Origin: Litoreibacter roseus
Lineage (GTDB): Bacteria > Pseudomonadota > Alphaproteobacteria > Rhodobacterales > Rhodobacteraceae
Assembly: GCF_009811795.1 (NCBI RefSeq)
Contig: NZ_BLJE01000002.1
Span: forward strand, 1,240,001 to 1,304,000
Length of the DNA stretch: 64,000 nucleotides
Direction: 5' to 3'
This document shows positions 46,100 through 54,167 of this stretch, piece by piece; position 1 is the stretch's first letter; every line of letters begins with the position of its first letter. Both the position numbers and the translations under genes were made by a program. Under the pieces are notes generated by a model that saw only the letters and a program-made list of their open reading frames with translations, did not search any database and was not told the DNA's origin.

Positions 46100-46303
46100 T
46101 CAACGGTCCCAGTATGAAGGAGCGTCCCAGACGGGCCGGTTCGCCTCGGTCTCGGCCTCTGCGGCCGTGATCCCGATATCCTTGAGCTGCGTTTCGTCAA
46201 GCTGCAACAGTGCGCGGCGCTGACGATACAGGTCCCAGTAAGACAATGGGCTGAACCGTCTCAGCGAAGTTCTGACAGCAATATGTGCACTCAGATCAGT
46301 CAT
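46100..46303 (-). CDS. DUF1127 protein
   Basis: The 67-residue protein has the arginine-rich DUF1127 motif (YWDLYRQRRALLQLDETQLK, DIGIT). Small DUF1127 proteins in alphaproteobacteria bind RNA and affect RNA turnover and stress responses. The ATG at 46303 with GAGG upstream is chosen over 46315. It is divergent to a LysR regulator gene. Confidence 0.9.
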   Translation of the reverse strand: MTDLSAHIAVRTSLRRFSPLSYWDLYRQRRALLQLDETQLKDIGITAAEAETEANRPVWDAPSYWDR

Positions 46304-46423
46304 TTTGTACCTCATTTCCTGTGATGATAAGCGGCAAACGCATCATTTCTGTTGATTAACCTAGTGATTGGGCGCACATTAGTATAATGAATGATTGAAG
46401 AGAAATTCATCACGGAGTGTGAT

Positions 46424-47371
46424 ATGCTTAGAAATCTCGATCTGGTGTCCTTGCGGTCGCTCGTCGCGGTCGCCGATACCGGCGGTGTGACGAAGGCTGC
46501 GGGTTACCTTCATCTCACCCAATCGGCGGTGTCGATGCAGCTCAAGCGTTTGGAGGACGCACTGGGCCTAAAACTGTTAGACAGGTCGCACCGGACCGTG
46601 TCGCTGACAAGCGAGGGCGAGCAATTGTTGAGCTATGCACGCCGGATGATTGCCTTGAATGACGAGGTCTACACCCGCCTCACGGCAAAGGAGTATGAGG
46701 GCGAGATCGTTTTGGGCGTGCCCCATGATATCGTCTATCCCGCGATCCCGACCGTGTTGCAGAAGTTCAGCGCTGCGTTCCCTCGGATGCGTGTCAACCT
46801 TCTGTCGTCCTATACGATGAAATTGCGGCAGGATTTTTCCCGTGGTGAATGCGATATCATTCTAACGACCGAAGAAAGCTGTGGAGAGGGGGCTGAGACC
46901 CTCTGTGAACGCAGGCTGGTCTGGATCGGCGCACCGGGTGGCGTTGTGTGGAAGACACGGCCGCTGCGGTTGGCCTTTGAGGAAAGATGCTCATTTCGCA
47001 GTGCGGTGCAGCGCCGTCTGGATGAGGCCGGGGTTCCGTGGGAGCTGGCTGTGGAATCCGCGTCAACCCGAACGGTCGAGGCGTCCGTCAGTGCGGATCT
47101 TGCGGTTCACAGCGTCATTGAGGGCATGATGCCGCCTTACGTGGCACAGATAGACCACGGTGGCGCCTTGCCAGAGCTTCAGACGGTGCGGATCAATCTC
47201 TACCGCTCGGAATTGGCCCAAAGCCCGGCGGAGCAAGCGCTCGTCGATTTGCTGAGAGAGGCCTACACCGGTGTCAGTTCGTCATCTCAACGACAACCTT
47301 CCCGGTTGAACGGCGAGACCGCAGCAGCTCCAGCGCCTCTTCCGTTTGCGACAGGGGAAGCGTGTGGCTGA
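46424..47371 (+). CDS. LysR-family transcriptional regulator
   Basis: The product of about 315 residues has the LysR winged helix (VAVADTGGVTKAAGYLHLTQ, then SAVSMQLKRLEDALGLKL) and a periplasmic-binding-like effector domain. I chose ATG 46424 after GGAG. 46391 has no ribosome-binding site. Its C-terminal tail (about 28 residues rich in A, P and S) is encoded in DNA that also codes, on the other strand, for the end of an oxidoreductase. Targets are unknown. Confidence 0.88.
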   Translation: MLRNLDLVSLRSLVAVADTGGVTKAAGYLHLTQSAVSMQLKRLEDALGLKLLDRSHRTVSLTSEGEQLLSYARRMIALNDEVYTRLTAKEYEGEIVLGVPHDIVYPAIPTVLQKFSAAFPRMRVNLLSSYTMKLRQDFSRGECDIILTTEESCGEGAETLCERRLVWIGAPGGVVWKTRPLRLAFEERCSFRSAVQRRLDEAGVPWELAVESASTRTVEASVSADLAVHSVIEGMMPPYVAQIDHGGALPELQTVRINLYRSELAQSPAEQALVDLLREAYTGVSSSSQRQPSRLNGETAAAPAPLPFATGEACG

Positions 47372-48239
47372 TATGGGGTGTGATTTTCCCTGAGCCATGC
47401 AGTGAAAACAGTTTGCTCAGGCTGTCTGTCAGGACTTCTGGTTTGAATTTCAGATAGCCCCCCCAGTAAAAGCCAATGACCGTGATGTTTTTCACAAGAA
47501 GGTGGTTCGCAGCGATTTGGGGGACATCGCCGCTGGCAAAACCGATGGTCAGTACCCGCGCTTCGGGATTGCAGCTGCGCAGCGCAGCGGTGAACAGATC
47601 TCCGCCGACCGGGTCGTATACCACGTCAGCGCCGCCAAGTTCTTTGACGCGGGCGCGCAGATCATCGGTTTCAGTATCAATCAGGTGATCCGCCCCCGCC
47701 TCTTTGGCGACTGCCAGTTTGTCCGCGCCCCGCGCGACGGCAATGACTGTTGCGCCCATCAACTTGCCCAACTCAACGGCGGTTAAACCGACCCCGCCTG
47801 CCGCCCCAAGAACAAGAAGCGTTTCGCCGGGTTTCAGGTCCGCTCTGTAATCAAGCGCCACGTGCGATGTGGAGTAGGCGACCTGAAACGCGGCAGCGGT
47901 CACGAAATCCATTGCATCGGGAAGCGCCACGCAAAGTGCCGCTGGAAACACACCGTATTCTGCAAGTCCGCCGTGGCCACCGAACACTGCGACGCGCGCG
48001 CCAATCTCAAGATTTGACACGCCATCGCCAAGAGCAACGATTTCGCCCGCGACTTCCATACCCGGGGCAAAGGGTAGGTTGGGCCGCTCTTGATACGTCC
48101 CCTTGATCATCAGCAAATCCGCGAAGTTCAGCGCGCAAGCGTGTATCTTCAGAAGCACTTCGCCTTTCGCCGGGCTGGGCTTAGGGGCGTTCTCCACCAG
48201 TTCCGTTTTGCCAAATTCGGTGACTTGGTAGGCGCGCAT
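47274..48239 (-). CDS. NADPH:quinone oxidoreductase (QOR-like, MDR family)
   Basis: The 321-residue medium-chain dehydrogenase/reductase lacks the structural zinc cysteines and has the quinone-reductase form. It has the NADPH-binding VLGAAGGVGLTAVELGKLMG, an AHPFAPGMEVAGE-like catalytic segment, and ITPHISHTLPLSQTEEALEL near the end. It overlaps the convergent LysR gene by 98 bases at the 3' end, which is unusual. Substrate is likely a quinone or enone. Confidence 0.9.
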   Translation of the reverse strand: MRAYQVTEFGKTELVENAPKPSPAKGEVLLKIHACALNFADLLMIKGTYQERPNLPFAPGMEVAGEIVALGDGVSNLEIGARVAVFGGHGGLAEYGVFPAALCVALPDAMDFVTAAAFQVAYSTSHVALDYRADLKPGETLLVLGAAGGVGLTAVELGKLMGATVIAVARGADKLAVAKEAGADHLIDTETDDLRARVKELGGADVVYDPVGGDLFTAALRSCNPEARVLTIGFASGDVPQIAANHLLVKNITVIGFYWGGYLKFKPEVLTDSLSKLFSLHGSGKITPHISHTLPLSQTEEALELLRSRRSTGKVVVEMTN

Positions 48240-48375
48240 ATCAAACTCTCCTGACTGAATCGCTGTCTTCTACACAGGCGGATGCGGACGTGCCATCCCC
48301 GCAAGAGACCGCTGAGCGAGCCCCCCGCTAAAATTCCCGTATTGTTCTTGAATATTTGCTGCTAGTGTTCGGATC

Positions 48376-48400
48376 ACAAGGGTGTCTGGGGGACACTTGT
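48376..48400. promoter_or_regulatory. Inverted repeat before the HTH gene
   Basis: ACAAG-GG-TGTC (48376-48386) and GACACTTGT (48392-48400) form an imperfect stem 20 bases upstream of the HTH gene. It is a possible autoregulatory operator or leader hairpin. Confidence 0.35.
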
Positions 48401-48420
48401 AGAGCGACGAGGCAGAACTC

Positions 48421-48711
48421 ATGCCACATCCAGTTGATCTTCACCTGGGACGAAAATTACGCCAGCAGCGGTGGCTGTCTGGTATGACCCAATCCGAGCT
48501 TGGCCAAGCTGTCGGGATCAGATTTCAGCAAATACAGAAGTATGAAGCTGGCACCAACCGCATCAGCGCGTCCCGTCTTTGGGACATGGCGCAGGTGTTG
48601 GGGGTGCCGGTGGGTGTTTTCTTTGACGGCCTTTCATCGGATCACGAAGACGACGGCTTCGACGATGCGCAGGTACAGGGCGTGCCGGCTGGGACATCTC
48701 TGCCCGTCTGA
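48421..48711 (+). CDS. XRE-family helix-turn-helix regulator
   Basis: The 96-residue protein has an N-terminal HTH_3 domain (GMTQSELGQAVGIRFQQIQK and KYEAGTNRISASRLWDMAQV) and a short acidic tail. It resembles small roseobacter HTH regulators of the SinR/phage-repressor type. The ribosome-binding site GAGG is at nine bases. An inverted repeat upstream may be its operator. Targets are unknown. Confidence 0.88.
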   Translation: MPHPVDLHLGRKLRQQRWLSGMTQSELGQAVGIRFQQIQKYEAGTNRISASRLWDMAQVLGVPVGVFFDGLSSDHEDDGFDDAQVQGVPAGTSLPV

Positions 48712-48794
48712 GTTGAGGGGGTCGCGTAACGGCGGGACTTGATCGGCATGCGCGGGTATGCGAACCCAAAGTGCCGTCCACTGCCGGGGATCAC

Positions 48795-49592
48795 ATGACG
48801 TCAGAAGATACTATGCAGCTTGTGGCTTTGGCCGAGCGACTGGCCGATGCCGCCCGCGCCGAGACGTTGCGCCATTTTCGCGGCGGATCGCTGGGGACGG
48901 TGTCAAAGGATGCTGACGGGTATGATCCGGTAACCGTTGCAGATCGCGCGGCAGAGGCGGCAATGCGTGATATCCTTGCGGCAGAACGACCACAGGACGG
49001 GATCCTCGGGGAAGAATACGGAACGCAGGTAGGCACCAGTGGTCTGACATGGGTTCTGGATCCAATCGACGGCACACGGGGGTATGTTGCCGGAACACCG
49101 ACCTGGGGCACGCTGGTTGCTGTCCACAACGGCACCGCGCCGATCCTTGGCCTGATCGACCAGCCTTACATTGGCGAGCGTTTCATCGGCGGCTTGGGTC
49201 AAGCTGCCTTCCGAGGTCCGCATGGAACGGGGGCCCTCAACGCATCCCGGACCACGACCCTGTCAGATGCGATTATCTTTACGACCTTCCCAGAGGTCGG
49301 GACCGAGGTGCAGCGTGCGGGGTTCGAGGCGGTCACCAAAGGCTGCAAGCTCACCCGTTACGGGATGGATTGTTATGCGTATGGACTTCTTGCCCTAGGC
49401 CACGTCGATTTGGTGATCGAGGCCGGTCTTGCCCCCTACGATATTCAAGCGCCCATCGCTGTTATCGAGGCTGCTGGCGGTATCGTGACAAATTGGGATG
49501 GTGCTCCGGCGGATCAGGGCGGGTCAGCTCTTGCGGCCGCAACACCTGCGCTTCATGCGGCAGCGCTTGAAATACTGAGAAGCTATGCCTGA
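48795..49592 (+). CDS. Inositol monophosphatase family phosphatase (HisN-like)
   Basis: The 265-residue magnesium-dependent phosphatase has GEEYGTQ, the metal-binding WVLDPIDGTRGYVAG and the late YDIQAPIAVIEAAGG motif. It is closest in pattern to histidinol-phosphatase HisN or a similar IMPase. ATG 48795 follows GGGG, and an in-frame GTG at 48771 is weaker. It overlaps the deaminase gene by eight bases. No other his genes are nearby, so a nucleotide or sugar phosphate substrate is also possible. Confidence 0.82.
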   Translation: MTSEDTMQLVALAERLADAARAETLRHFRGGSLGTVSKDADGYDPVTVADRAAEAAMRDILAAERPQDGILGEEYGTQVGTSGLTWVLDPIDGTRGYVAGTPTWGTLVAVHNGTAPILGLIDQPYIGERFIGGLGQAAFRGPHGTGALNASRTTTLSDAIIFTTFPEVGTEVQRAGFEAVTKGCKLTRYGMDCYAYGLLALGHVDLVIEAGLAPYDIQAPIAVIEAAGGIVTNWDGAPADQGGSALAAATPALHAAALEILRSYA

Positions 49593-50922
49593 GACACTGA
49601 TCAAAGCGGCCCGCCACATTGTCACGATGGATGATGAGCGGACCGAAATCGCCCATGGCGACATTCTGATCCGTGATGGCGTGATCGCTGATATCGGCAA
49701 GGATCTGACGACAACGGGCGAAACCGTGCTGGCCGAGGGTTGTCTGGTCACGCCCGGTTTGATCAACACCCACCATCATATGTTTCAAACGCTGACCCGG
49801 GCTGTTCCTGACGCTCAGAACGCACTTTTGTTTAATTGGCTGGAAACGCTCTATCCCATCTGGGCAAGGTTCGGGCCTGAAGAGATGTTCACCTCGACGC
49901 AGATCGGGCTTGCCGAATTGGCTCTGTCAGGGTGTTCGATGTCCTCCGATCATCTGTATCTTTATCCGAACGGCGCACAGCTTGATGACACGATCGCTGC
50001 CGCGCGCGAAGTGGGCCTGCGGTTTCATGCAACCCGCGGTTCCATGAGCATTGGGCAGAGCAAAGGTGGGTTGCCGCCGGATATGCTTGTCGAGACGGAA
50101 ACGCAGATCCTTGAGGATTGCATCCGTGTTGTTGATGCTTTTCATGACGACGCGCCAGGTGCGATGGTGCGCGTCGGGCTTGCGCCATGCTCGCCCTTTT
50201 CAGTCAGCACAGAACTCATGCGCGAGACGGCCGTGCTGGGGCGTGACAAAGGTGTTCGCCTGCATACCCATCTGGCGGAGAATGACGAAGACATCGCCTA
50301 TTCGATCCTGCACTACGGGTGCAGACCCGGCCAATACGCCGAGCAGTTGGGATGGGTGGGCTCAGACGTTTGGCATGCCCATTGCGTCAAACTGGATGCC
50401 AGTGAGATTGATCTCTTTGCGCAAACAGGCACCGGCGTGTCCCATTGCCCATGTTCGAATTGCAGGCTGGGGTCAGGCATCGCGCCGATCCGCGCGATGA
50501 TGGACGCCGCAGTTGACGTAGGGCTGGGGGTCGATGGATCAGCCTCGAATGACACTGGGAACCTCGCGGCGGAGGCCCGGCAGGCCCTGTTGCTTCAGCG
50601 CGTTGCTAACGGAGCGAAAAGCTTTTCCCCCTATGATGCTTTGGAGATCGCCACGCGAGGTGGCGCGAAAGTGTTGGGGCGCGAGAATGAATGCGGGCAG
50701 ATCAAGACCGGGTTTCGAGCAGACCTTGCGTTGTGGGACATGACGGACGTGTCTGCCGCAGGCACATGGAATCCAGCCGCTCTGGTGCTGTCTGGGCCTA
50801 ATCGTGTGCAGCACTTGTTTGTCGAAGGACGGCAGATCGTTCGTGATGGCCAGATCATCAGCTTCGATCTGGAGGCGGCGATCAAGACCCAAAACAGGCT
50901 GGCCGTCCGGTTGATGGAGTGA
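49585..50922 (+). CDS. 8-oxoguanine deaminase-type amidohydrolase
   Basis: The 445-residue amidohydrolase has zinc ligands HHH (INTHHHMFQT), HTHLAEND, WHAHCVKLD and the late GVDGSASNDTGN, typical of 8-oxoguanine deaminases and hydroxydechloroatrazine-type enzymes. It would convert 8-oxoguanine to uric acid or a related oxopurine. It sits between HisN-like and a CAP lipoprotein gene, and a guanine deaminase gene is close by. Other purine or s-triazine substrates are possible. Confidence 0.8.
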   Translation: MPETLIKAARHIVTMDDERTEIAHGDILIRDGVIADIGKDLTTTGETVLAEGCLVTPGLINTHHHMFQTLTRAVPDAQNALLFNWLETLYPIWARFGPEEMFTSTQIGLAELALSGCSMSSDHLYLYPNGAQLDDTIAAAREVGLRFHATRGSMSIGQSKGGLPPDMLVETETQILEDCIRVVDAFHDDAPGAMVRVGLAPCSPFSVSTELMRETAVLGRDKGVRLHTHLAENDEDIAYSILHYGCRPGQYAEQLGWVGSDVWHAHCVKLDASEIDLFAQTGTGVSHCPCSNCRLGSGIAPIRAMMDAAVDVGLGVDGSASNDTGNLAAEARQALLLQRVANGAKSFSPYDALEIATRGGAKVLGRENECGQIKTGFRADLALWDMTDVSAAGTWNPAALVLSGPNRVQHLFVEGRQIVRDGQIISFDLEAAIKTQNRLAVRLME

Positions 50923-50927
50923 GTGTG

Positions 50928-51380
50928 ATGCGTGTTGCTTTGATGGTTTGTCTGGTGTTCTGGATCACGGCGTGCGGCCCTGTTCCGGGGCGCGGTGCGA
51001 ATGGCGAGGTTGTCGGTGACACCCAAGCACTTTTGAACGAGATCAGGGAAGAGAACGGCAAAGCGGCATTGGCCGAATCCCCGCTATTGCTACGGGCAGC
51101 GGCCCGCTATGCACGCGATCTCAGCCGAAGCGGGGCGTTCTCGCATACGGGGCCCGATGGCTCGACGCCCGGGTCAAGGGTGAGGGCTGCGGGGTATGAC
51201 TGGTGCTTCATCGCGGAAAACATCGCACAGGGTCAAAGGAACGAGCAAACGGTCATGGAAGACTGGATGAAGTCCCGCGGACATCGCCGCAACATGCTGT
51301 CAGGTCGCGCGAAAGAATATGCGCTTGTGCGCGCGGAAGGAAACTACTGGGTCTTGCTGCTCGGGTCGAAATCCTGCTGA
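50928..51380 (+). CDS. CAP-domain lipoprotein
   Basis: The product is about 150 residues with a lipobox (WITAC) and a CAP/SCP domain: LLLRAAARYARDLSRSGAFS, HTGPDGSTPGSRVRAAGY, AENIAQGQ and GHRRNMLSG. Bacterial CAP proteins are secreted or surface proteins of mostly unknown activity. The ATG at 50928 is chosen, with the GTG at 50919 overlapping the previous stop as an alternative. Its 3' end overlaps the convergent guanine deaminase gene by 37 bases. Confidence 0.85.
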   Translation: MRVALMVCLVFWITACGPVPGRGANGEVVGDTQALLNEIREENGKAALAESPLLLRAAARYARDLSRSGAFSHTGPDGSTPGSRVRAAGYDWCFIAENIAQGQRNEQTVMEDWMKSRGHRRNMLSGRAKEYALVRAEGNYWVLLLGSKSC

Positions 51381-52669
51381 TCACAACGGTTGCCCGCGAT
51401 CCATACATCCCGGATTGCCCGATCGTCCCCCATCATGATTGTTGGGAATACGCTGTCCCAGAAGCCTTCGGCCTCGGCGATGCGTTGCGCGATTGCGGCG
51501 GTCGAGCTTAGGTTGAGCACCACCAGATCCGCCTCAAGACCCTTGGACAGGTTTCCAATCTGGTGATCTGCGTGAAGCACCTGCGCTGAGCCGCAGGTGG
51601 CCAACCAGAGCAGCTGCGAAGGATGCAGCGCGCCACCATTCAATTGGCCCAGCTCATAGGCCGCCGCCATCGTGCGCAGCATTGAGAAAGATGATCCACC
51701 GCCAGTGTCTGTCGCAAGGCCAATTCGCTGCCCCATCTGTTTCAGGCCAGCCATGTCGAAAACGCCTGATCCGATAAACGTATTCGACGTCGGACAATGT
51801 ACCAATCCCGCACCGACCTCTTGAAGCCGATCTTTTTCTCGCGGCGTCAGATGGATGGCATGTCCGTAAAGACCCCGGGCACCGACAAGTCCATGCGCCT
51901 CATAAGTGTCCAGATAATCCGTGGCATCTGGGTAAAGGTCTTTCACCCATGCGATTTCCTCGGACTGTTCGCTGAGATGTGTCTGCATCAGGCAATCGGG
52001 GTGTTCCGCCCACAGAGCGCCCAACGCGTCCAGCTGCTCGGGCGTGGATGTGGGAGAAAATCTGGGGGTGATGACGTAGCCCAGCCTGTCCACGCCGTGC
52101 CATGTCTCGAGCAGGCGCTTGCTGTCTGTGTAGGCGCGCTCTGGTGTGTCCCTAAGGCTGTCCGGCGCATTGCGATCCATACAGGTTTTGCCAGTGAAAG
52201 CGCGCAGTCCCCTGCGCTTTGCCTCTTCGAAGTAGGCGTCCACACTTTCCGGGTGGCTTGTGGCGTAGCTGACGGAGGTCGTCGTTCCGTGGCCTAAGGC
52301 CAGATCAAAGTACCGTGCGGCGATCTTTCTGGCGTAGGTGGAATCGTTGAACCGAGCCTCTTCGGGGAAAGTATATGTATTCAGCCAATCGATCAGTCGT
52401 TTGCCCCAACTGGCAATCATCGCTGTCTGCGGATAATGCACATGCGCGTCAATGAACCCGGCCATGATTAGGTCGTCGCCGTAGTCCGTCACAGTCGCAC
52501 CGGGCGGAACTGACAGATCTTCTGCGGGACCAACGGCGGCGATTAGCCCGTTTTCAATCACAACAGCGCCCCGCCGTTCAATCTGCGCGCAACTGTCCCA
52601 AGGCTGGGCGAAGGGATCGCCCGTGTACTGCAGTGTCTGCCCGCGTAGAACGTGTGTTTTGCCTGTCAT
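51344..52669 (-). CDS. guaD: Guanine deaminase
   Basis: The 441-residue zinc amidohydrolase converts guanine to xanthine. Metal and substrate motifs include FIDAHVHYPQTAMIASWG, the diagnostic FTGKTCMDRNAP, HLSEQSEEI, GHAIHLTP and LATDTGGGSSFSMLRTM. The ATG at 52669 is preferred to a TTG at 52693. It is convergent to the CAP gene and divergent from mgtE. Confidence 0.93.
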   Translation of the reverse strand: MTGKTHVLRGQTLQYTGDPFAQPWDSCAQIERRGAVVIENGLIAAVGPAEDLSVPPGATVTDYGDDLIMAGFIDAHVHYPQTAMIASWGKRLIDWLNTYTFPEEARFNDSTYARKIAARYFDLALGHGTTTSVSYATSHPESVDAYFEEAKRRGLRAFTGKTCMDRNAPDSLRDTPERAYTDSKRLLETWHGVDRLGYVITPRFSPTSTPEQLDALGALWAEHPDCLMQTHLSEQSEEIAWVKDLYPDATDYLDTYEAHGLVGARGLYGHAIHLTPREKDRLQEVGAGLVHCPTSNTFIGSGVFDMAGLKQMGQRIGLATDTGGGSSFSMLRTMAAAYELGQLNGGALHPSQLLWLATCGSAQVLHADHQIGNLSKGLEADLVVLNLSSTAAIAQRIAEAEGFWDSVFPTIMMGDDRAIRDVWIAGNRCDQQDFDPSSKTQ

Positions 52670-52781
52670 GCGCCGGACCCTATCGGCCTGCAAAAGAAAT
52701 GAAAATCGGTCATTGCACCTCTACCTTTCACAGAAACGCTCCGATATGGTCGCGCCAAGACGTAGGTTGATTGGGGGCGAC

Positions 52782-54167
52782 ATGACAGACACTCAGGTCA
52801 ACGTTCAGGAAAGCCCCGAGGACGATTACGCGCTCGACAAGGAGCTTGTTGCCAATGTCGTGGCAGCCATCGAGGCGATGGATGCGATCGCTCTCGATAC
52901 GTTGCTGGAACGGCTCCACCCGGCGGACGTTGCCGACCTTCTCGAACAGATTGATCCGTCTGAGCGTCGGGCTCTGCTGTCGCTTTGGTCCATGGGTATT
53001 GATGGCGATATCCTGTCCGAACTTGAAGAGTCCCTGCGCGAAGAGGTGATCGCCTTTCTGCCCGCCGGGGTCTTGGAAGAAGCGGTGCGCGATCTGGATT
53101 CGGATGATGTCGTCGATCTAATCGAAGACCTTGAGGACCAGCAGCAAGAGCAGATCCTTGAGGCCCTGAATGACGCAGACAGGGTCGCCGTTGAGCAGGC
53201 CCTGGCCTTCCCGGAGTTTTCGGCCGGTCGTCTGATGCAGCGCGAGCTTGTGGTCGCGCCGCAGCATTGGACCGTGGGCGAGGCTATTGATCACCTGCGC
53301 TCAGAGGATGACTTACCGGATGCGTTCTATCACGTGATCCTTGTGGATTCCGCGTATCACCCGGTCGGGTATGTTACCTTGGGCCGTCTTCTGGGATCGC
53401 CACGACAGACACCTCTGACAGAGCTGCAAGAAACCAGCTTTCGGGTTATTCCCGTGACCCAGCCAGAGCGGGACGTGGCCTACGCCTTCAACCAGTATCA
53501 TCTAATCTCAGCACCTGTCGTCGATGAGGATGACCGGCTGGTTGGCGTCATCACCATAGACGACGCGATGGTTGTTCTTGATGAAGAGGCGGAAGAAGAC
53601 ATCTTGCGCCTCGCGGGCGTTGGCGGGGACGAGAGCCTGTCGGACCGTACGCTGGAAACTGTACGTCAGCGCTTTCCATGGCTGGCGGTAAATCTGGGAA
53701 CCGCCATACTTGCCTCAGTTGTGATCTCACAGTTCGAGGAAATTCTGTCTCAGATCGTGGCACTTGCGGTCTTGATGCCCATTGTGGCGTCCATGGGCGG
53801 CAATGCCGGGACGCAATCTCTGACAGTTGCGGTGCGCGCGATAGCGACCCGGGACCTCACCGGATCAAACCTATTGCGGGTGGTCCGCCGCGAGGCTGTC
53901 GCGGGGTTGATCAACGGTGTGATCTTCGCGGTCGTTATGGCGATTATCGGTGTGCTGTGGTTCGGAACGCCGCTGTTGGGGATTGTGATCGCCGTCGCGA
54001 TGGTCGTCAATCTGGTCGTTGCGGCGTTGGCTGGTATCCTGATCCCGATCGGCCTTGAAAAGCTGGGCGTCGATCCTGCGCTGGCGTCCGGGGCATTCGT
54101 GACCACTGTCACGGATGTCGTGGGCTTTTTCGCATTCCTGGGATTGGCCGGGGCGCTGCTGGTCTAG
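52782..54167 (+). CDS. mgtE: Magnesium transporter MgtE
   Basis: The 461-residue protein has the N-terminal MgtE domain (LERLHPADVADLLEQ), two CBS domains (about residues 140-255) and five C-terminal membrane helices with the pore motif MGGNAGTQSLTVAVRA. Cytosolic magnesium gates the channel in this family. The ATG at 52782 follows a G-rich site and gives the usual length. The stop overlaps the convergent 784-residue gene by four bases. Confidence 0.95.
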   Translation: MTDTQVNVQESPEDDYALDKELVANVVAAIEAMDAIALDTLLERLHPADVADLLEQIDPSERRALLSLWSMGIDGDILSELEESLREEVIAFLPAGVLEEAVRDLDSDDVVDLIEDLEDQQQEQILEALNDADRVAVEQALAFPEFSAGRLMQRELVVAPQHWTVGEAIDHLRSEDDLPDAFYHVILVDSAYHPVGYVTLGRLLGSPRQTPLTELQETSFRVIPVTQPERDVAYAFNQYHLISAPVVDEDDRLVGVITIDDAMVVLDEEAEEDILRLAGVGGDESLSDRTLETVRQRFPWLAVNLGTAILASVVISQFEEILSQIVALAVLMPIVASMGGNAGTQSLTVAVRAIATRDLTGSNLLRVVRREAVAGLINGVIFAVVMAIIGVLWFGTPLLGIVIAVAMVVNLVVAALAGILIPIGLEKLGVDPALASGAFVTTVTDVVGFFAFLGLAGALLV

